64,000 nt of DNA from Scalesia atractyloides (GCA_947069175.1 CAMTDV010000015.1:25312249-25376248); one strand, 5' to 3'; shown: positions 20,569 to 32,262, counted from the stretch's first letter. Notes: generated by a model not told the origin, from the sequence alone. Program-made: numbers and translations.

Positions 20569-20781
20569 TATATATAAAACTACACTAGTGTATATAACTA
20601 ACATAATTATAATGTTTATAACTAATGTAATAATTTTTAATGGCGGATCTAGAAAATAATTATAGGGGCAACAAAATCGAAAACGCGTCAAATTTTCAAA
20701 AAATTACACTATCGTCGGAGCGTTAAGGGGTAGCCCCCGTTACCCCTTGTTATAAAGTATATCTGCCCCTAATAACTTTTA

Positions 20782-21881
20782 GGGGTTTTTACATATTTCC
20801 TCCCTACTAAGTTGGCTTATTACGTATTTCCTCAAACAAAAAAAAAACAATTACATATTTCTCCTCCTTAACCCATACATATTACATATTTCTCCTTTTC
20901 ATTAAAATTACTCTTAGAATGACCATTTTACCCTTAATGAACTATTAAATGAATATATATACATATTTCCCCTTTCTAATATTATCAATCAATTACATTT
21001 TTCCACAATTAATTTGTATTTCCTCAATTATTCTACTTGCTACTCTTAAAGCATTTTTATTTTTTATATAATATACATTATAACCCTTTTAATATACATT
21101 ATAGCCTTTGGTCCGTTTAATATATTGTTTAACCTATTTGACGGGTTATTGGGTTATAGATAAAACAAAACCAAATTAACCCGTATAGTAGCATAAAACC
21201 ATACAGAATATAATGAATGTCATGAGTCATGTTCCATTTTTCACAACTCTTGTCAGGTCCCTTTAGTGCAAAATCAGTGAAAAACAAACCAAACGTAGCA
21301 GGAGAGTTTGTTGTAACTATCTTAATTTAACTCAAAGAGAGAGTTGCTTGTGTATAAACATAACAAAATCAAATTATTTTATACAATATGTCAAACCCAC
21401 CCGCAAGACCTCACTTACTAGTTGACGTCCGAAACTCCGAATTGATAAATGTTACCAAGTTCATGAGGGTAATGTTTAGTTACTTACCTTCATCCCGTTG
21501 CCCAAATATAGATGAAGACTTTAGTTTCAAAATCAATCTTCATTCTATCACTGAAAAAAAGTATGAATATGATCAAAACACATTCAAAATCGATATGAAT
21601 ATTTTAAAAACTTTTGTTGATTTTTTTTAAAACCAGGGACGGAATCGGGGAAATACACATGAATTGTGGAAATATGTAATAATTGATAATATTATAAAGG
21701 GGAAATATGTATAAGAGTAATTTTAATGAAAATGGGAAATATGTATAAGAGTAATTTTAATGAAAAGAGGAAATATGTAATATATAAGGGTTAGGAAGGG
21801 GAAATATGTAATTGTTTTTTTTTTTTTTTGGGAAATACGTAATATGTCAGCTTAGTAGAGGGAAATATATAAAAAAAACCC
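20782..21881 (+). mobile_element. MULE-like element with long inverted ends and 9-bp TSD
   Basis: Perfect 9-bp duplications TAACTTTTA flank the element (20773-20781 and 21882-21890). The ends are inverted: GGGGTTTTTACATATTTCC on the left and the complement of TATATAAAAAAAACCC on the right. Inverted similarity continues for about 170 bp (phrases such as ATTACGTATTTCC and CTACTAAG). The right end has an internal repeat of TATGTATAAGAGTAATTTTAATGAAAA-like phrases. The 9-bp TSD indicates Mutator superfamily. No transposase is present. Confidence 0.8.
21388..21630 (+). CDS. hypothetical 80-aa ORF inside the MULE-like element
   Basis: The open frame MSNPPARPHLLVDVRNSELI and onward is 80 codons long, lying between the two inverted ends. 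The composition looks protein-like (balanced, not simple repeat). I recognise no domain. It could be a captured host fragment (Pack-MULE style) or chance. Confidence 0.25.
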   Translation: MSNPPARPHLLVDVRNSELINVTKFMRVMFSYLPSSRCPNIDEDFSFKINLHSITEKKYEYDQNTFKIDMNILKTFVDFF

Positions 21882-21929
21882 TAACTTTTATGGCTCGAGT
21901 AATTAGTTTTATAACTAGAGTAACTATAT

Positions 21930-22235
21930 ACTACTAGCCAATGACCTCTAGCTCAAGTGGAATGAGGATTTGAGTTCTTCTATAAAGACTCAAGTTCAAT
22001 TTCCATTTGGTGCAAGGAGTGGGGCACTGGTGGGCAATGATAGGAGACCCAGGGAAACCTTGGTTCGATCCTTGAGCCAAACAGGTTTTACCGGTAATTT
22101 CACCGTCGTGCCTACGGGCGAGTGGGTTCCTGGGTTTTCTCCGGAAGTGGTTGTGGACGACTCGGGTTTCTCTTGGAGTACTCCGTTTGTTCAGTGGGTA
22201 CCCCGAGAGTACTCAGGATTGATTTGTTGGAAAAA
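21930..22235 (+). mobile_element. tRNA-derived SINE, possibly dimeric
   Basis: It is flanked by 13-bp direct repeats AGAGTAACTATAT (21917-21929) and AGAGTAATTATAT (22236-22248), one mismatch. It has a pol III A box (TAGCTCAAGTGG, 21949-21960) and a B box (AGTTCAATTTCC) at 21993, then a second, better B box GGTTCGATCC at 22062. It ends in GGAAAAAA. The 90-aa frame across it is not a gene. Confidence 0.75.
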
Positions 22236-22249
22236 AGAGTAATTATATC

Positions 22250-22744
22250 TATAACTAATGTAATAGCTTTAAAACTAGAATAATTACTTTATATAACTAA
22301 AGTAATTCAATGACTGAAAAGTATTACATTATAACAATAATTACTCTACTATATATAACTAGCAATATTTACTTTAGTTATAGTTAAAATTTCCTTTTCT
22401 GCTTATCCATATTACAATTATGCTACCGCAACTTTTCTTTTCATTTCCCCATTTCATACGCTTAGTACATTTATTTATACACAATCCTTTCACTATAAAA
22501 ATTATAAATGAACAATCTGTTTTCAAATTTCTAATTTTTCGGTTTTAGTTTGCTTATTTAGTTTCTACCCTCACACCTAAAACTACATACATTAGCATCG
22601 AACAATATATTACCTAGATGATATTTAGTTTATGTCAACTAACATGGTTATCATACACAACCTTAACATGTTTTTTAATCCATTTAAACATTTACCTGTA
22701 TATTAAAAAGAGAGAATCTTATGAATAGTAACATTATATAGGGA
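22250..22744. other. AT-rich intergenic sequence
   Basis: No gene, terminal repeat or RNA motif was seen. There are several ATAACTA(A/G)AGTAATT-like phrases of low complexity. Confidence 0.5.
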
Positions 22745-23490
22745 TAAACAAATGATATCGTGTATCGCTATCGAACTGTTACTGGTATCGAATTTATCAA
22801 ACCAAGTACATTTTTAGTATCGATTCGGTACCGACTTTTAACATTTTTTGTACCGGTTCGGTACCGGTATCCACCCTCAAATGCTGGTACCGTACCAGGT
22901 ATATTTGGTACCGGTACCCACTTTTGGGGATTTTCTGTCCCGGTTGGTACCGAGCTCATCCCTAACATAACCTATGAGCTCATGCCACATAGAACCGCAA
23001 GTAATTGCACCGTTTAGATTGCTTTTCATACACGTGGTAAGTACAGTATATATCGTTTAAATGAGGTTTTACATACACAACAACTTCTGTTTGGTATCGA
23101 TACATGAAGGTAAAAACTGGCACCAGTGTGATACAAAAAACGTCAAAAGTCGGTACCGATTTGATATTGAAAATCTGATAGTTCGGGAACTCGGTACCGC
23201 TACCCGGTACCATTTGCTCATCCCTGATCACGGGTACCGTACGAACAACAACGGTATCATACAACTTTTTTTGTTGATTATCTTCAACTTTTAATGATTT
23301 CTTCTTTTTTTTAGTTTCAGGAGTGGGGATGAGCTTGGTGCCAATCGATACTCATACCGAAAATACCGGTTACGATACCGGTATATGAAGGTAAAAACCG
23401 ATAGCGAACTGGTACCAGGAACGCCAAATGTCGGTACCGAATTGGTACCCAGTAGCATTTGCTCATCTCTGACCATGAGTTTCATATGAA
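22745..23490 (+). repeat. GGTACC-rich degenerate repeat
   Basis: Dozens of GGTACC, CGGTACCG and GGTATCG words are packed here in both orientations, since the word is its own complement. A unit of about 243 bp including CATTTGCTCATC(C/T)CTGA recurs at 23212 and 23455. The short ORFs rich in Arg, Tyr, Gly and Thr are by-products. The nature of the parent element is unknown. Confidence 0.6.
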
Positions 23491-23509
23491 CAACAACATT
23501 ACCATACAA

Positions 23510-23845
23510 CTTTTTGGTTGATTTTCTTTCGGTTATCTTTTGGTGTTTTTTTCCATTTTCTTTTTATTCTTGTCAGTGGTTCTGTGCGCAACACGCTCAT
23601 AGTGATTTAAAAACACATATAAACAAAGACTAAATAACAAAAGAAGTTCGCCTCAATGCGACGAATGATGATAAACCTAGTTTTATTCCATTCAATACAT
23701 AGTTAATTTACCAAAATACCCCTGTACATGCTACCTACCTACCCCAAAATGTTGCCAAAATTCTGTTACCAAAATTGCCTCCTGTCCTTATAATAATCCC
23801 CATACATCTCTCACTCCTTCACGTCCACTTCTCTACAACCCAATT
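23510..23845 (+). promoter_or_regulatory. upstream region of the DAHP synthase gene
   Basis: The stretch is AT-rich, turning C/T-rich close to the start codon. A weak TATA-like CTTATAATAAT lies about 60 bp before the ATG, and the T/C-rich segment after it suits a short leader. No experimental marker is visible. Confidence 0.35.
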
Positions 23846-26800
23846 ATGGCTCTTCAAACCATCAACTCACTCCTCCAATTTCGATCACTTTCACCACCAC
23901 TCAAATCTTTTCAGCCCACCACCACCTCCTCCTTCCGCCCCATCTCCGCCGTCCATTCCCCCGACCCAACCGTCCCAAAACCACCCTCACCCACCACATC
24001 CGCAACCGCCTCCACTGCCACCCCAAAACTCACCACATCAACCCAAAAATGGGCCTTGGACAGCTGGAAAGCCAAAAAGGCTCTCCAGCTTCCAGAATAC
24101 CCAGATCAAAATGACCTTGAGTCGGTTCTCCAGACGCTTGAGGCTTTCCCGCCAATTGTGTTTGCGGGAGAAGCTCGAAACCTGGAGGACCGACTCGGTG
24201 AGGCCGCCCTGGGAAAAGCATTCCTGTTACAGGGCGGCGATTGTGCTGAGAGTTTTAAGGAGTTTAATGCGAATTATATTCGCGATACTTTTAGAGTGAT
24301 TCTTCAAATGGGTGCCGTGTTGATGTTTGGTGGCCAAATGCCCGTTATCAAGGTCTAATATTCTTCTTTCATTACATTAAGGTTTCATCATATCCTTTAA
24401 ATACCAATAACATTAATTAATTAATTAATTAATAATAATAATAATAAATCGAGGAAAAGTTGAATTATTAGAAATTAAATTGTCTAAGGCATTGCGTAAA
24501 TCAATTAATGATTATTAGATTAAACATTATACTACGACCCTCCAGTTAAAAAGTTATGGTTAAAACAGGTGGGAAGAATGGCGGGTCAATTTGCGAAGCC
24601 GCGATCGGACCCGTTTGAAGAGAAGGATGGCGTGAAGCTTCCAAGTTACAGAGGGGATAATGTGAATGGCGATGCATTCGATCTTAAATCGAGGACACCC
24701 GACCCGCAGAGATTGATTAGAGCATACAGTCAATCTGCTGCAACTCTTAATCTTTTGAGGGCTTTTGCAACTGGTGGGTATGCTGCTATGCAAAGGGTGA
24801 ATCAGTGGAATCTTGATTTTACAGAGAATAGTGAACAGGGTGATAGGTATGCTAGACTAGGACTCGGTTTGAATCAAACATGAAAGTCGCTGGTTTGCTT
24901 TTAGTCTAAACGGGTTAGGTCAGTTGTGTGTCAAACCCGTGAATTAGCAGGCTTGTTGGGTGGTGGGTTCGTTGGTTGACCCATTTAACTCGCTTATTTT
25001 TTATAATTTTTAAAGAAAAATAATTAGGCATTTTGTGCCAAATTTTAAAAAATAAATGAGAATAAGGATCAGGTTTTATAACTTAAAATAAAGTATTACA
25101 TATACATTTGTAATTTTGGTTCAAAATTTACGACTTTAAGTATTAGTATGCAAAAAAGTAAAATAAAAAGGTTTTGGGTAAAAAGGGTTGTGTTCAAGTT
25201 CGGGTAAGATTCGACCAGTCATCCCATGAACACAACTCATTTAACATCCCTGAGACCCATAATTTACAAGAATGATAATGAACTTTGACTAGCTCTCTAA
25301 GTGATAAGGCTAAAATAGACATTTTATATTTTCTAAGACGATTTTTATCTTTTAGTTTTGTCAAAAGAAAAAGATAAACATTATTTTTGTCGTGTGTTAG
25401 GTACCGTGAGCTAGCTAACCAAGTTGATGAGGCACTCGGCTTCATGGCAGCTGCTGGACTCACCGTCGATCATCCTATCATGACCATGACTGATTTCTGG
25501 ACATCACATGAGTGCTTGCACTTGCCTTATGAACAGTCTCTTACACGATTAGATTCAACATCTGGCCTATACTATGATTGCTCGGCTCATTTCCTTTGGG
25601 TCGGTGAACGCACACGCCAACTCGATGGTGCCCATGTTGAGTTCCTAAGAGGAATTGCAAACCCACTAGGGATTAAGGTATTTCTTATCATTTCACTAGT
25701 GATTTTAATTATTTATTATACTCAAATACAAATGTAGTAACTAATAGCTTTTAAGGGGTGGTCAAGTGGTAAGCACCTAAGCCCTTCTAGTAGGGGTCTC
25801 AGGTTTGAACCCTCTTGAAGGCCACAAGTATAACGAAAGTTGTGTTTTACCTGATGCCATTAGTTAGGTGGGGTCCTCTGAGTTTTTCATATAATGGGCT
25901 CTCATGGTTACAAATACAAAGACGGCTAATAATTTAATTTAACAGGTGAGTGATAAAATGGACCCGAAAGAGTTAAACAAGATCATTGACATCTTGAACC
26001 CAGAGAACAAACCCGGTAGGATTACAATCATAACAAGAATGGGAGCCGAGAACATGAGAGTGAAGCTTCCTCATCTTATAAGAGCGGTTCGAAGAGCTGG
26101 TCAAATCGTCACTTGGGTCACCGATCCTATGCACGGCAACACTATTAAGGCTCCAAGTGGTTTAAAAACTCGCCCATTCGATGCTATCAGGGTAACTAAC
26201 TCATCCATAAACGTTAAACTTTGATATCATATTTGATCATACTGTATATTGCAATTGCATTAATTATTGGTGCAAGTAGTTGCAAACTTGCATCATTGTG
26301 AAAAAGACTAGAGCAATAATGTAGACTGAAATCGACTACTACTTCGCATGTGTTCTACACGTGCTTTGGAGCTTAGGAGTAGCATTGCGGATTCACAGAA
26401 ACCCCCTCGGTTTGGAAAAAAATGGAAAAAGTTAGTGGAAACTTTGAATGATTTCTAAAAAGTTAGTGAGAATATACCAAAAGGAACCCCTTGGAAAAAT
26501 TTCCTGAATCCGCCACTGAGGAGTCGGGGTCTTCAAAAACCGTTAAAACCGCTCAAACCGAAGCAAGTCGGGCAATTAAATGATATAACGATTCAATTCA
26601 TTATTGTGTTTGGCACTTTTAATGTTATGTCCTGGTTTGAAACATGGAACCGATCGTGTTAGCTAGCCAAACCCGTCCTTTGAAATATATTATTCATATA
26701 TTTCATTTCATTTTTAAAATATTAAAAATTTTAATACAAAGTAATGATTATGTAAAAAAATATCAAATTGTCTAACCGTCAAACCGGTTGCTCGGCCGAC

Positions 26801-27781
26801 CAACCAACCTAGCCGGTTTGGTTTGTCATTTCCCAAAACTGTAGTTCGCAGTTTTGCCATTTTTTGTCAAAACTGGTCGGACCGGACTGTGAATAGCTCT
26901 TTGAGTTTTTTTGTTTGCCTTGGTGTATCCGGGTAGCCCTTTTAATGTGTCGGTGATAGGTAGGATCACTTTTCTTTTCAATACGTATAGTTTGTGGCTA
27001 TTAATACAGCCACGAGCCATTGGTTTTATATGGTTGGTCATGTGTGATTGATTATTAGGAAGGGACCAAAGTGGATGGTCCACGGCCCTTTTATTTTGGA
27101 CTCTACTTATAATTGAATTTGGAGGTTAGCTTTCGGTAACTGGTCAAAATAAGTCTGTCAAAATTGTTTTAGTTACGCGTAGGTTGACTCGTCAATAAAT
27201 TTCCGTCCATCTTTTTCGTCTTAGTTTTATATGTCATTACCAGAGTAATTTACTTTTTAAAACTTTTTCATTACAGAAATTACATATTTTCTATTTCATT
27301 GTTTTAAACGGCTAAACTTGCATATCATGGAGATTGAACCACTTACCTCTATTATCCAATTGATGCATATTTTCTATTTAATATATGATTTAGGGGTTCT
27401 AAGCATTTGAAGCATATATTTGTGTGTTTTTTATAGCTAATTGCCTCTCATTAATGATAAAATACAACTTAAATTGATCCATTTTATATTATGTCATGAT
27501 AATGTGGAGACAAATTCTTATTCTAATAACAGGCGGAAGTGAGAGCTTTCTTTGATGTGCACGAGCAAGAAGGAAGCCACCCAGGAGGGGTTCATCTTGA
27601 AATGACCGGACAAAACGTGACCGAGTGCATCGGTGGTTCAAGAACAGTGACCTTTGATGATCTTGGGTCACGTTACCACACCCATTGTGACCCACGGCTA
27701 AACGCCTCTCAGGCCCTAGAGTTGGCCTTTATCATTGCTGAGCGTCTACGGAAGCAAAGGATCGCCGCAACTATTCGTTAA
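23846..27781 (+). CDS. DHS: class II DAHP synthase, chloroplast precursor (five exons)
   Basis: 3-Deoxy-D-arabino-heptulosonate 7-phosphate synthase condenses phosphoenolpyruvate with erythrose 4-phosphate, the first step of the plastid shikimate pathway. Exons are 23846-24352, 24569-24846, 25401-25677, 25946-26191 and 27533-27781, all with GT-AG introns, giving 1557 nt and 518 aa. Residues 1 to about 65 are rich in Ser, Thr and Pro and look like a transit peptide. The catalytic body starts near KWALDSWKAKKALQLPEYP. Metal ligands expected for the class are Cys133 (GGDCAESF), His417 (TDPMHGNT), Glu459 (HLEMTGQ) and Asp489 (HCDPRLNASQ). The substrate motif GERTRQLDGAH is at 330-340. No lesion was seen. 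Introns 3 and 4 hold a SINE and a hAT MITE, and intron 4 is over 1.3 kb. Plant members are known to be redox regulated, but nothing here shows this directly. Confidence 0.97.
24414..24446 (+). repeat. (TTAA)n/(TAA)n microsatellite in DAHP synthase intron 1
   Basis: ATTA units pass directly into AAT units, a compound simple repeat. Confidence 0.85.
25751..25915 (+). mobile_element. tRNA-derived SINE in DAHP synthase intron 3
   Basis: It has an A box TGGTCAAGTGGT (25759-25770) and B box GGTTTGAACCC (25802-25812) at pol III spacing (43 bp), in sense orientation to the host gene. The body ends near ATGGTTACAAATACAAA. Possible flanking repeats (CTAATAGCTTTT and CTAATAATTTA) are poor, so the ends are approximate. 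Confidence 0.6.
26383..26518 (+). mobile_element. hAT-type MITE in DAHP synthase intron 4
   Basis: The inverted ends CATTGCGGATTCA and TGAATCCGCCACTG enclose 136 bp. Flanking 8-bp repeats AGGAGTAG (26375-26382) and AGGAGTCG (26519-26526) differ at one base. The inner sequence (GGAAAAAGTTAGTG, AAGGAACCCCTTGG) matches the MITE at 59295-59449 in opposite arrangement. Confidence 0.8.
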
Positions 27782-28692
27782 CTAAGCTTTAAGTTAATTT
27801 ATGTTTGCTGTGTTTTGTTTGCAGTAAATCATATTAGTTTGTTTTATGAACATTTGACGTGTTTCTTATTCAGTTATGCTTGTGCATTTGTATATTTAAT
27901 GTTCTGGTTTTGAAGCTTTGAAATTTTAAAATTTTAAAATAAAAATTATCTGGTAAAAAAATGTCATGGTTTTGGGAAGAAAAAAATTACATTGTTTTGA
28001 ATAGAAAAAAAAATTGTTATAGATAATTATGTGTTCGCACTAAAGTTATCATCAAACTCTTCAAATTGTATAACAACGTTAACTCGGTCAAACTTATAAT
28101 CATGTTGATTAATGAAATTGTACCTTTGTCATTTGGTTTTTTCGTTAGAAATATCTCTCATGTCCAATAAATAAAGAGTTAAATGTTTGGTTGGTCTCTG
28201 TGTTTTGTGAGGAGGTAAGATGTAGACAGCCTTACCTTTACCTCGTAGGAATAGAAAAACTGCGTCCAGTGAGACCCTCGGCTCAATAGTAGTTTTGCAT
28301 CAAGCATTTGACATAAGACACATAACACTCAGCAATTGGGACAAAACTCGATTAGTGCATGTACCCCCTTGACTTTCGGCTATCAACGCCACCACATGAT
28401 GCATGATTTACCGTCTCTTGCTTTTTAACGTTATTTTCACGAAATTAGTAAAATAACGTTAAAGCTAGTGCACTTTCATAAGAAGCCATCTTTAATCCCG
28501 TGAGCTATTTCAAACTAAAAACTCTGTTAGGATTCCAAGCAAACTAAGGTATTAAAGATTGAAATCACATGGGTTTACAAGTATATCATGTTGAGAATTA
28601 CTTTCCACATGGTATATCTATAAACTTAAACATCAGCCCCCATATTTCATAGTTTGGTAACCATATTCAACTTTTGAATTCATTGTTCATAT

Positions 28693-28789
28693 GGATTTAT
28701 GTAAATGAATTTGTATACGATTTTAATCAGAAAATATTATGGATTATATGTAAATGAATTTGTATACGATTTTAATCAGAAAATATTAT
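28693..28789 (+). repeat. 48-bp tandem duplication
   Basis: The units 28693-28740 and 28741-28789 are almost identical, with one inserted base near the start of the second. Confidence 0.9.
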
Positions 28790-28889
28790 GGACATGAGCA
28801 GAAGAATTGAGGAATTGGATCACTATCTTTAAAGTTTGTCTAATTATCTTCATATCTTGGTAAGCTTTAATTTAAAAAAAATCATTTTT

Positions 28890-28994
28890 AAAACATGAAA
28901 GGTTAAAATAGAAGAGATTACAATGAGTACAATGTTAAAACATGAAAGGTTAAAATAGAAGAGATTACAATGAGTACAATGTTAAAACATGAAA
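28890..28994 (+). repeat. 47-bp tandem duplication
   Basis: Two identical units (28890-28936, 28937-28983) are followed by a partial third of about 11 bp. Confidence 0.92.
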
Positions 28995-29946
28995 GTGAGT
29001 CAATGATACTATGTTGATGTACTACTGTTATGCCAAAAACCTATGTGGACTATTGAATACAAATTCTCATTTTTGGCTTTTGCCGCATATAAATGAGTAT
29101 TCATACAAACAAGATGAAGCGTGGTGCTGCGGCGGTGGAGGCGGCTGTTCGCTGTTGGAATGCGCGTCTCAAACCAGTTTGTCACTACACATTTTTTAAT
29201 ATGGGTTCCTATTTTTTTTATATAGGTTTTTGCTAATAATTACAAACCGGCTGGGTTCTTGGGAACCCGATGTTTTAAGGCAGATCTGCTCCTGTTGGGT
29301 CCAAACCTGGTTTTGAACTTGAATCGACTCGATTTTGAAACCATATTTGTTGAACCTGGTTGGCACCCGGATCAACACGTAGGATTGAAAACGGCATGTA
29401 ACCTTATACTTTGAAGCCGGTAAGAACCTGGTTTTTGACTTTTGTTGACCAAACCCAAACCAGTTTCAACTCTAACTAGTTTGGACCAAAGACCTAGGTG
29501 GATGGATTAGGAAGACCGAATTATGAGAGGATTAGGATTGGGCTTGTTAAGTGGCCTCTTAATCTATACATATAATGAAGTAAATCACATAAGGGATACA
29601 TGGCGCTCCATGAGTTATCTTAATTATTATTTCCCGCCTAAATAAATAGATATAGATAATATTTCTTAACAAAATTCAAATAAAAAATATATTATTTTAA
29701 TTCATGAGTTTTATCCTTTTTATCCTTTACCCAAAATAAAAATAGATATAGATAATATATGTTAATAAGATTTAAATAAAAAAACATATTATTTAAGCCA
29801 TGAAATCTATTTTTTAAGTAAATATAAATAAAAATACAAAATAAGAAATAAAGTTGGTAGGCATAATCCCAATGGGATTATTTTGTTTAGAACTTTTTTG
29901 AATTTTTTTATTGTTAGTTATTTTTATAAATTAATCATTTGTAATT

Positions 29947-31219
29947 GAGTAAATTGCACAAAACGTCCTTTACGTTTCTTCAAACTTGCAGGTTCCAACC
30001 TTAATGTTTAAAACTTGTTGAAAACAGTTTTTATGTTTATTTTTGTTGCAGGTTCAATCCTTTATCACTAACCAAGTTAACAATCTCAATTAAATTCCCT
30101 CACATGCCTAACATGTGAGGGTATATTTGTCATTTTAATTTTACTTCTTGTAAAACCCCAAAAAACCTACAGGATCATTTTAATTCTCTTCGTCACTTCA
30201 ATTAAAAACCCTACCCCCATTCTTCTTCATCTTCAATGACCCCTAAGTTTGATGAGTTCCATTTGTTAAATTGAGCTTGCATATTGTTTTCCCACCCTCT
30301 GTTCATCAAGAGTCACTGCACAAACGTATAACATAATCAAACAAGATCAAGTGAACGGGAAGATGAACGTAGAGGTTGTGATGGTAATGACAGCCAGAGA
30401 TGGGTGAACGATGATGGAGATGGTGACGAGATGGTATAATGATGATGATGATCTACGATGGTAAGTCGCCGAAGATGATGATGAATGTGATGACGGCGTG
30501 TATGGTGGTGACGGAGGGTGGTTATCGACGGAGATGAAGACCGAAGGGTGATGAAAAACGATGATGGCAGCGGTGGATGTTGCAGGTCTACGGTGTCCAT
30601 TCGAGAGGATGATCGGAGTTCGCATCAGAGAACAGTGATCGGTGAATGGAGAAGATGACCGGAGGAAATGATGACTGGAGAAGATGAAGGTGTTGATTAT
30701 CGGCGGACGATGAACAATAGTAGGTGGGCAATGGAGAAGGTGGTTGGAGACGATGCTACTGTTGTCGGAGATGAGGATGTAAGTGATTAAGTAGTATGGG
30801 TGTGGTTTGCAGGTGTTAGCGGTGGTCCAGTGAGATGGTTAGTGATCGGAGAATGGAGATGGGGAAAGGTGATGTCGCAGGTTAGAAAGATGGTGAGCAA
30901 GGCGGTTCAAGGTTGAAGATGATCGGCTTAGCGGTGGTTAATGGCAGTTGCAGATTGGTGGCGTTTGACGAAGGTTAACATAGAAGGTGAAGAATGGTGG
31001 ACTGGGTTGAACCTGCAGGATAACTAACGAAAAAAGACGATTTTACCCTCACATGCGATGCATGTGAGGGCATTTAACCATGATAACTAACGAGGTTAGT
31101 TGTAAAGGATTGAACCTGCAACAAAAATAAACGTAAAGGCTGTTTCAGCAAGTTTTAAACATTAAGGCTGGAACCTGCAAGTTTGAAAAAACATAAAGGA
31201 CGTTTTGTGCAATTTACTC
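29947..31219 (+). mobile_element. MULE with long terminal inverted repeats and 9-bp TSD
   Basis: The left end GAGTAAATTGCACAAAACG and the right end CGTTTTGTGCAATTTACTC are exact complements, with inverted similarity for about 180 bp. The flanks TTTGTAATT (29938-29946) and TTTGTTATT (31220-31228) match at 8 of 9 positions. Each TIR contains a further small hairpin, CCCTCACATG/CATGTGAGGG (30098-30121 and 31045-31070). The interior is rich in GATGATG, ATGGAG and CGGAG words, without a transposase. Frames there are low-complexity Ser/His/Pro shadows. Confidence 0.85.
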
Positions 31220-31639
31220 TTTGTTATTTGTTGTTTTTATGGGCGAGACCATATATGTATACTTCCATATGGTGAGGGGATGCGGCAACTGAGCGACAAA
31301 CGAGCTGAGATAGTTCCATTTTGTTGTTAAACTTATGTAGTATGTATATTCAACTTTCTTTTATACACGTTTAATTTTAGTTTCAATCAAGACCATTAAA
31401 CATTCAACTTAGATAACAATGAGAATATTACAAATAAGACAACCAATGTGGTGTACAAGGAATATTTTAGTGAAATCTGAATTATTCGTTGTATTTTTTT
31501 ACCTATCATATGCTTTTTTAAGTTTTTTATTTATATTGAAATTATCTTTATTATTTTAATTAAAATCAAATAAATTCAAAGTATTTTCATTTGTTAAACC
31601 ACGTGTACACATCAAATTCTCAAGAGAGAAAACCCGAGC
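31220..31639. other. AT-rich intergenic sequence
   Basis: Nothing recognisable was seen. It ends where the gag remnant of the oldest nested element begins. Confidence 0.4.
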
Positions 31640-31675
31640 AAGAATTGTGCACTCACTGCTCCGCCAAACTCTTAG

Positions 31676-32204
31676 CCGCTTCAGTCAGCCGCACCAAACG
31701 CACCTAAAGCGAAGCGTGCGTATACTGGTCGTCATCCATTGTGCTCGAAGTGCACTTATCACCATGCGGTTGGAGGCAATTGCCGTTTTTGCACCAGCTA
31801 CAACATTTACGGCCACTTTACTGTCAGCTGCCGTTCAGGCCCTCGTCAGTCAGCTACTAAAGCACCAGCAGCACCAGCTTTACCAGCTCCTCCTCGGGCC
31901 AATCAGCAACAAGCGCCAGCTCCGAGGGCACATGCTTGTTACACGTGCGGAGACCCAAATCATTTCAATAATGTCTGCCCAAACAAACCTGTGAAGCAGG
32001 AACAACAGCAACAGCAGCAGCCACAGCAGCCACAGCCACCACAGCCTCAACAGCAACAACCACAGGCTGCGCGTAGACGAGCCTTCAATCTCAATCATCG
32101 CCAGGCTCATAATGACAACAATGTTGTCAACGGTACGTCCTTGTTAATGGTATTTATGCTTCATGTTTATTTGATACTGGTGCCGATAATTGTTTTGTAT
32201 CGTT
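31676..32204 (+). pseudogene. gag nucleocapsid and start of protease, oldest chromovirus
   Basis: From about 31697 the frame reads KAKRAYTGRHPLCSKC and on, with zinc-knuckle cysteines (CSKCTYHHAVGGNCRFC, then CYTCGDPNHFNNVC at about 31934), a Gln/Pro-rich linker and RRAFNLNHRQAHNDNNVV. Just before the LARD a frameshift near 32131 is needed to reach the protease motif LFDTGADNCFVS, which the insertion at 32205 cuts after the Ser codon. An in-frame stop lies at the left edge. This is a broken gene fragment. Confidence 0.85.
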
Positions 32205-32227
32205 TGTAACGCCTCGTATTTTATAAA

Positions 32228-32262
<35 letters not shown>

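Larger units (their letters stand above)
27782..29946. other. intergenic region after DAHP synthase
   Basis: AATAAA near 27938 may serve polyadenylation of the upstream gene. A GTAGACAGCCTTACCTTTACC-type phrase followed by GAGACCCTCGGCTCAA (28210-28290) resembles a widespread plant dispersed repeat, unclassified here. Two small tandem duplications are listed separately. No gene was seen. The ORFs at 29011-29378 have no supporting features. Confidence 0.5.

Noticed and set aside
21949..22072. True tRNA gene
   Set aside because: A and B boxes are present but no cloverleaf or CCA-proximal stem can be folded. TSD and A tail indicate a SINE.
21970..22242. 90-aa ORF at 21970-22242
   Set aside because: It is entirely inside the SINE, which has pol III boxes and TSDs.
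23775..24299. 174-aa ORF overlapping DAHP synthase exon 1
   Set aside because: Different frame of the same exon, Pro/His-rich, while the real frame has conserved enzyme motifs.
30337..30625. Ser/His-rich minus ORFs in the MULE
   Set aside because: Antisense of GATGATGG-type low-complexity sequence.
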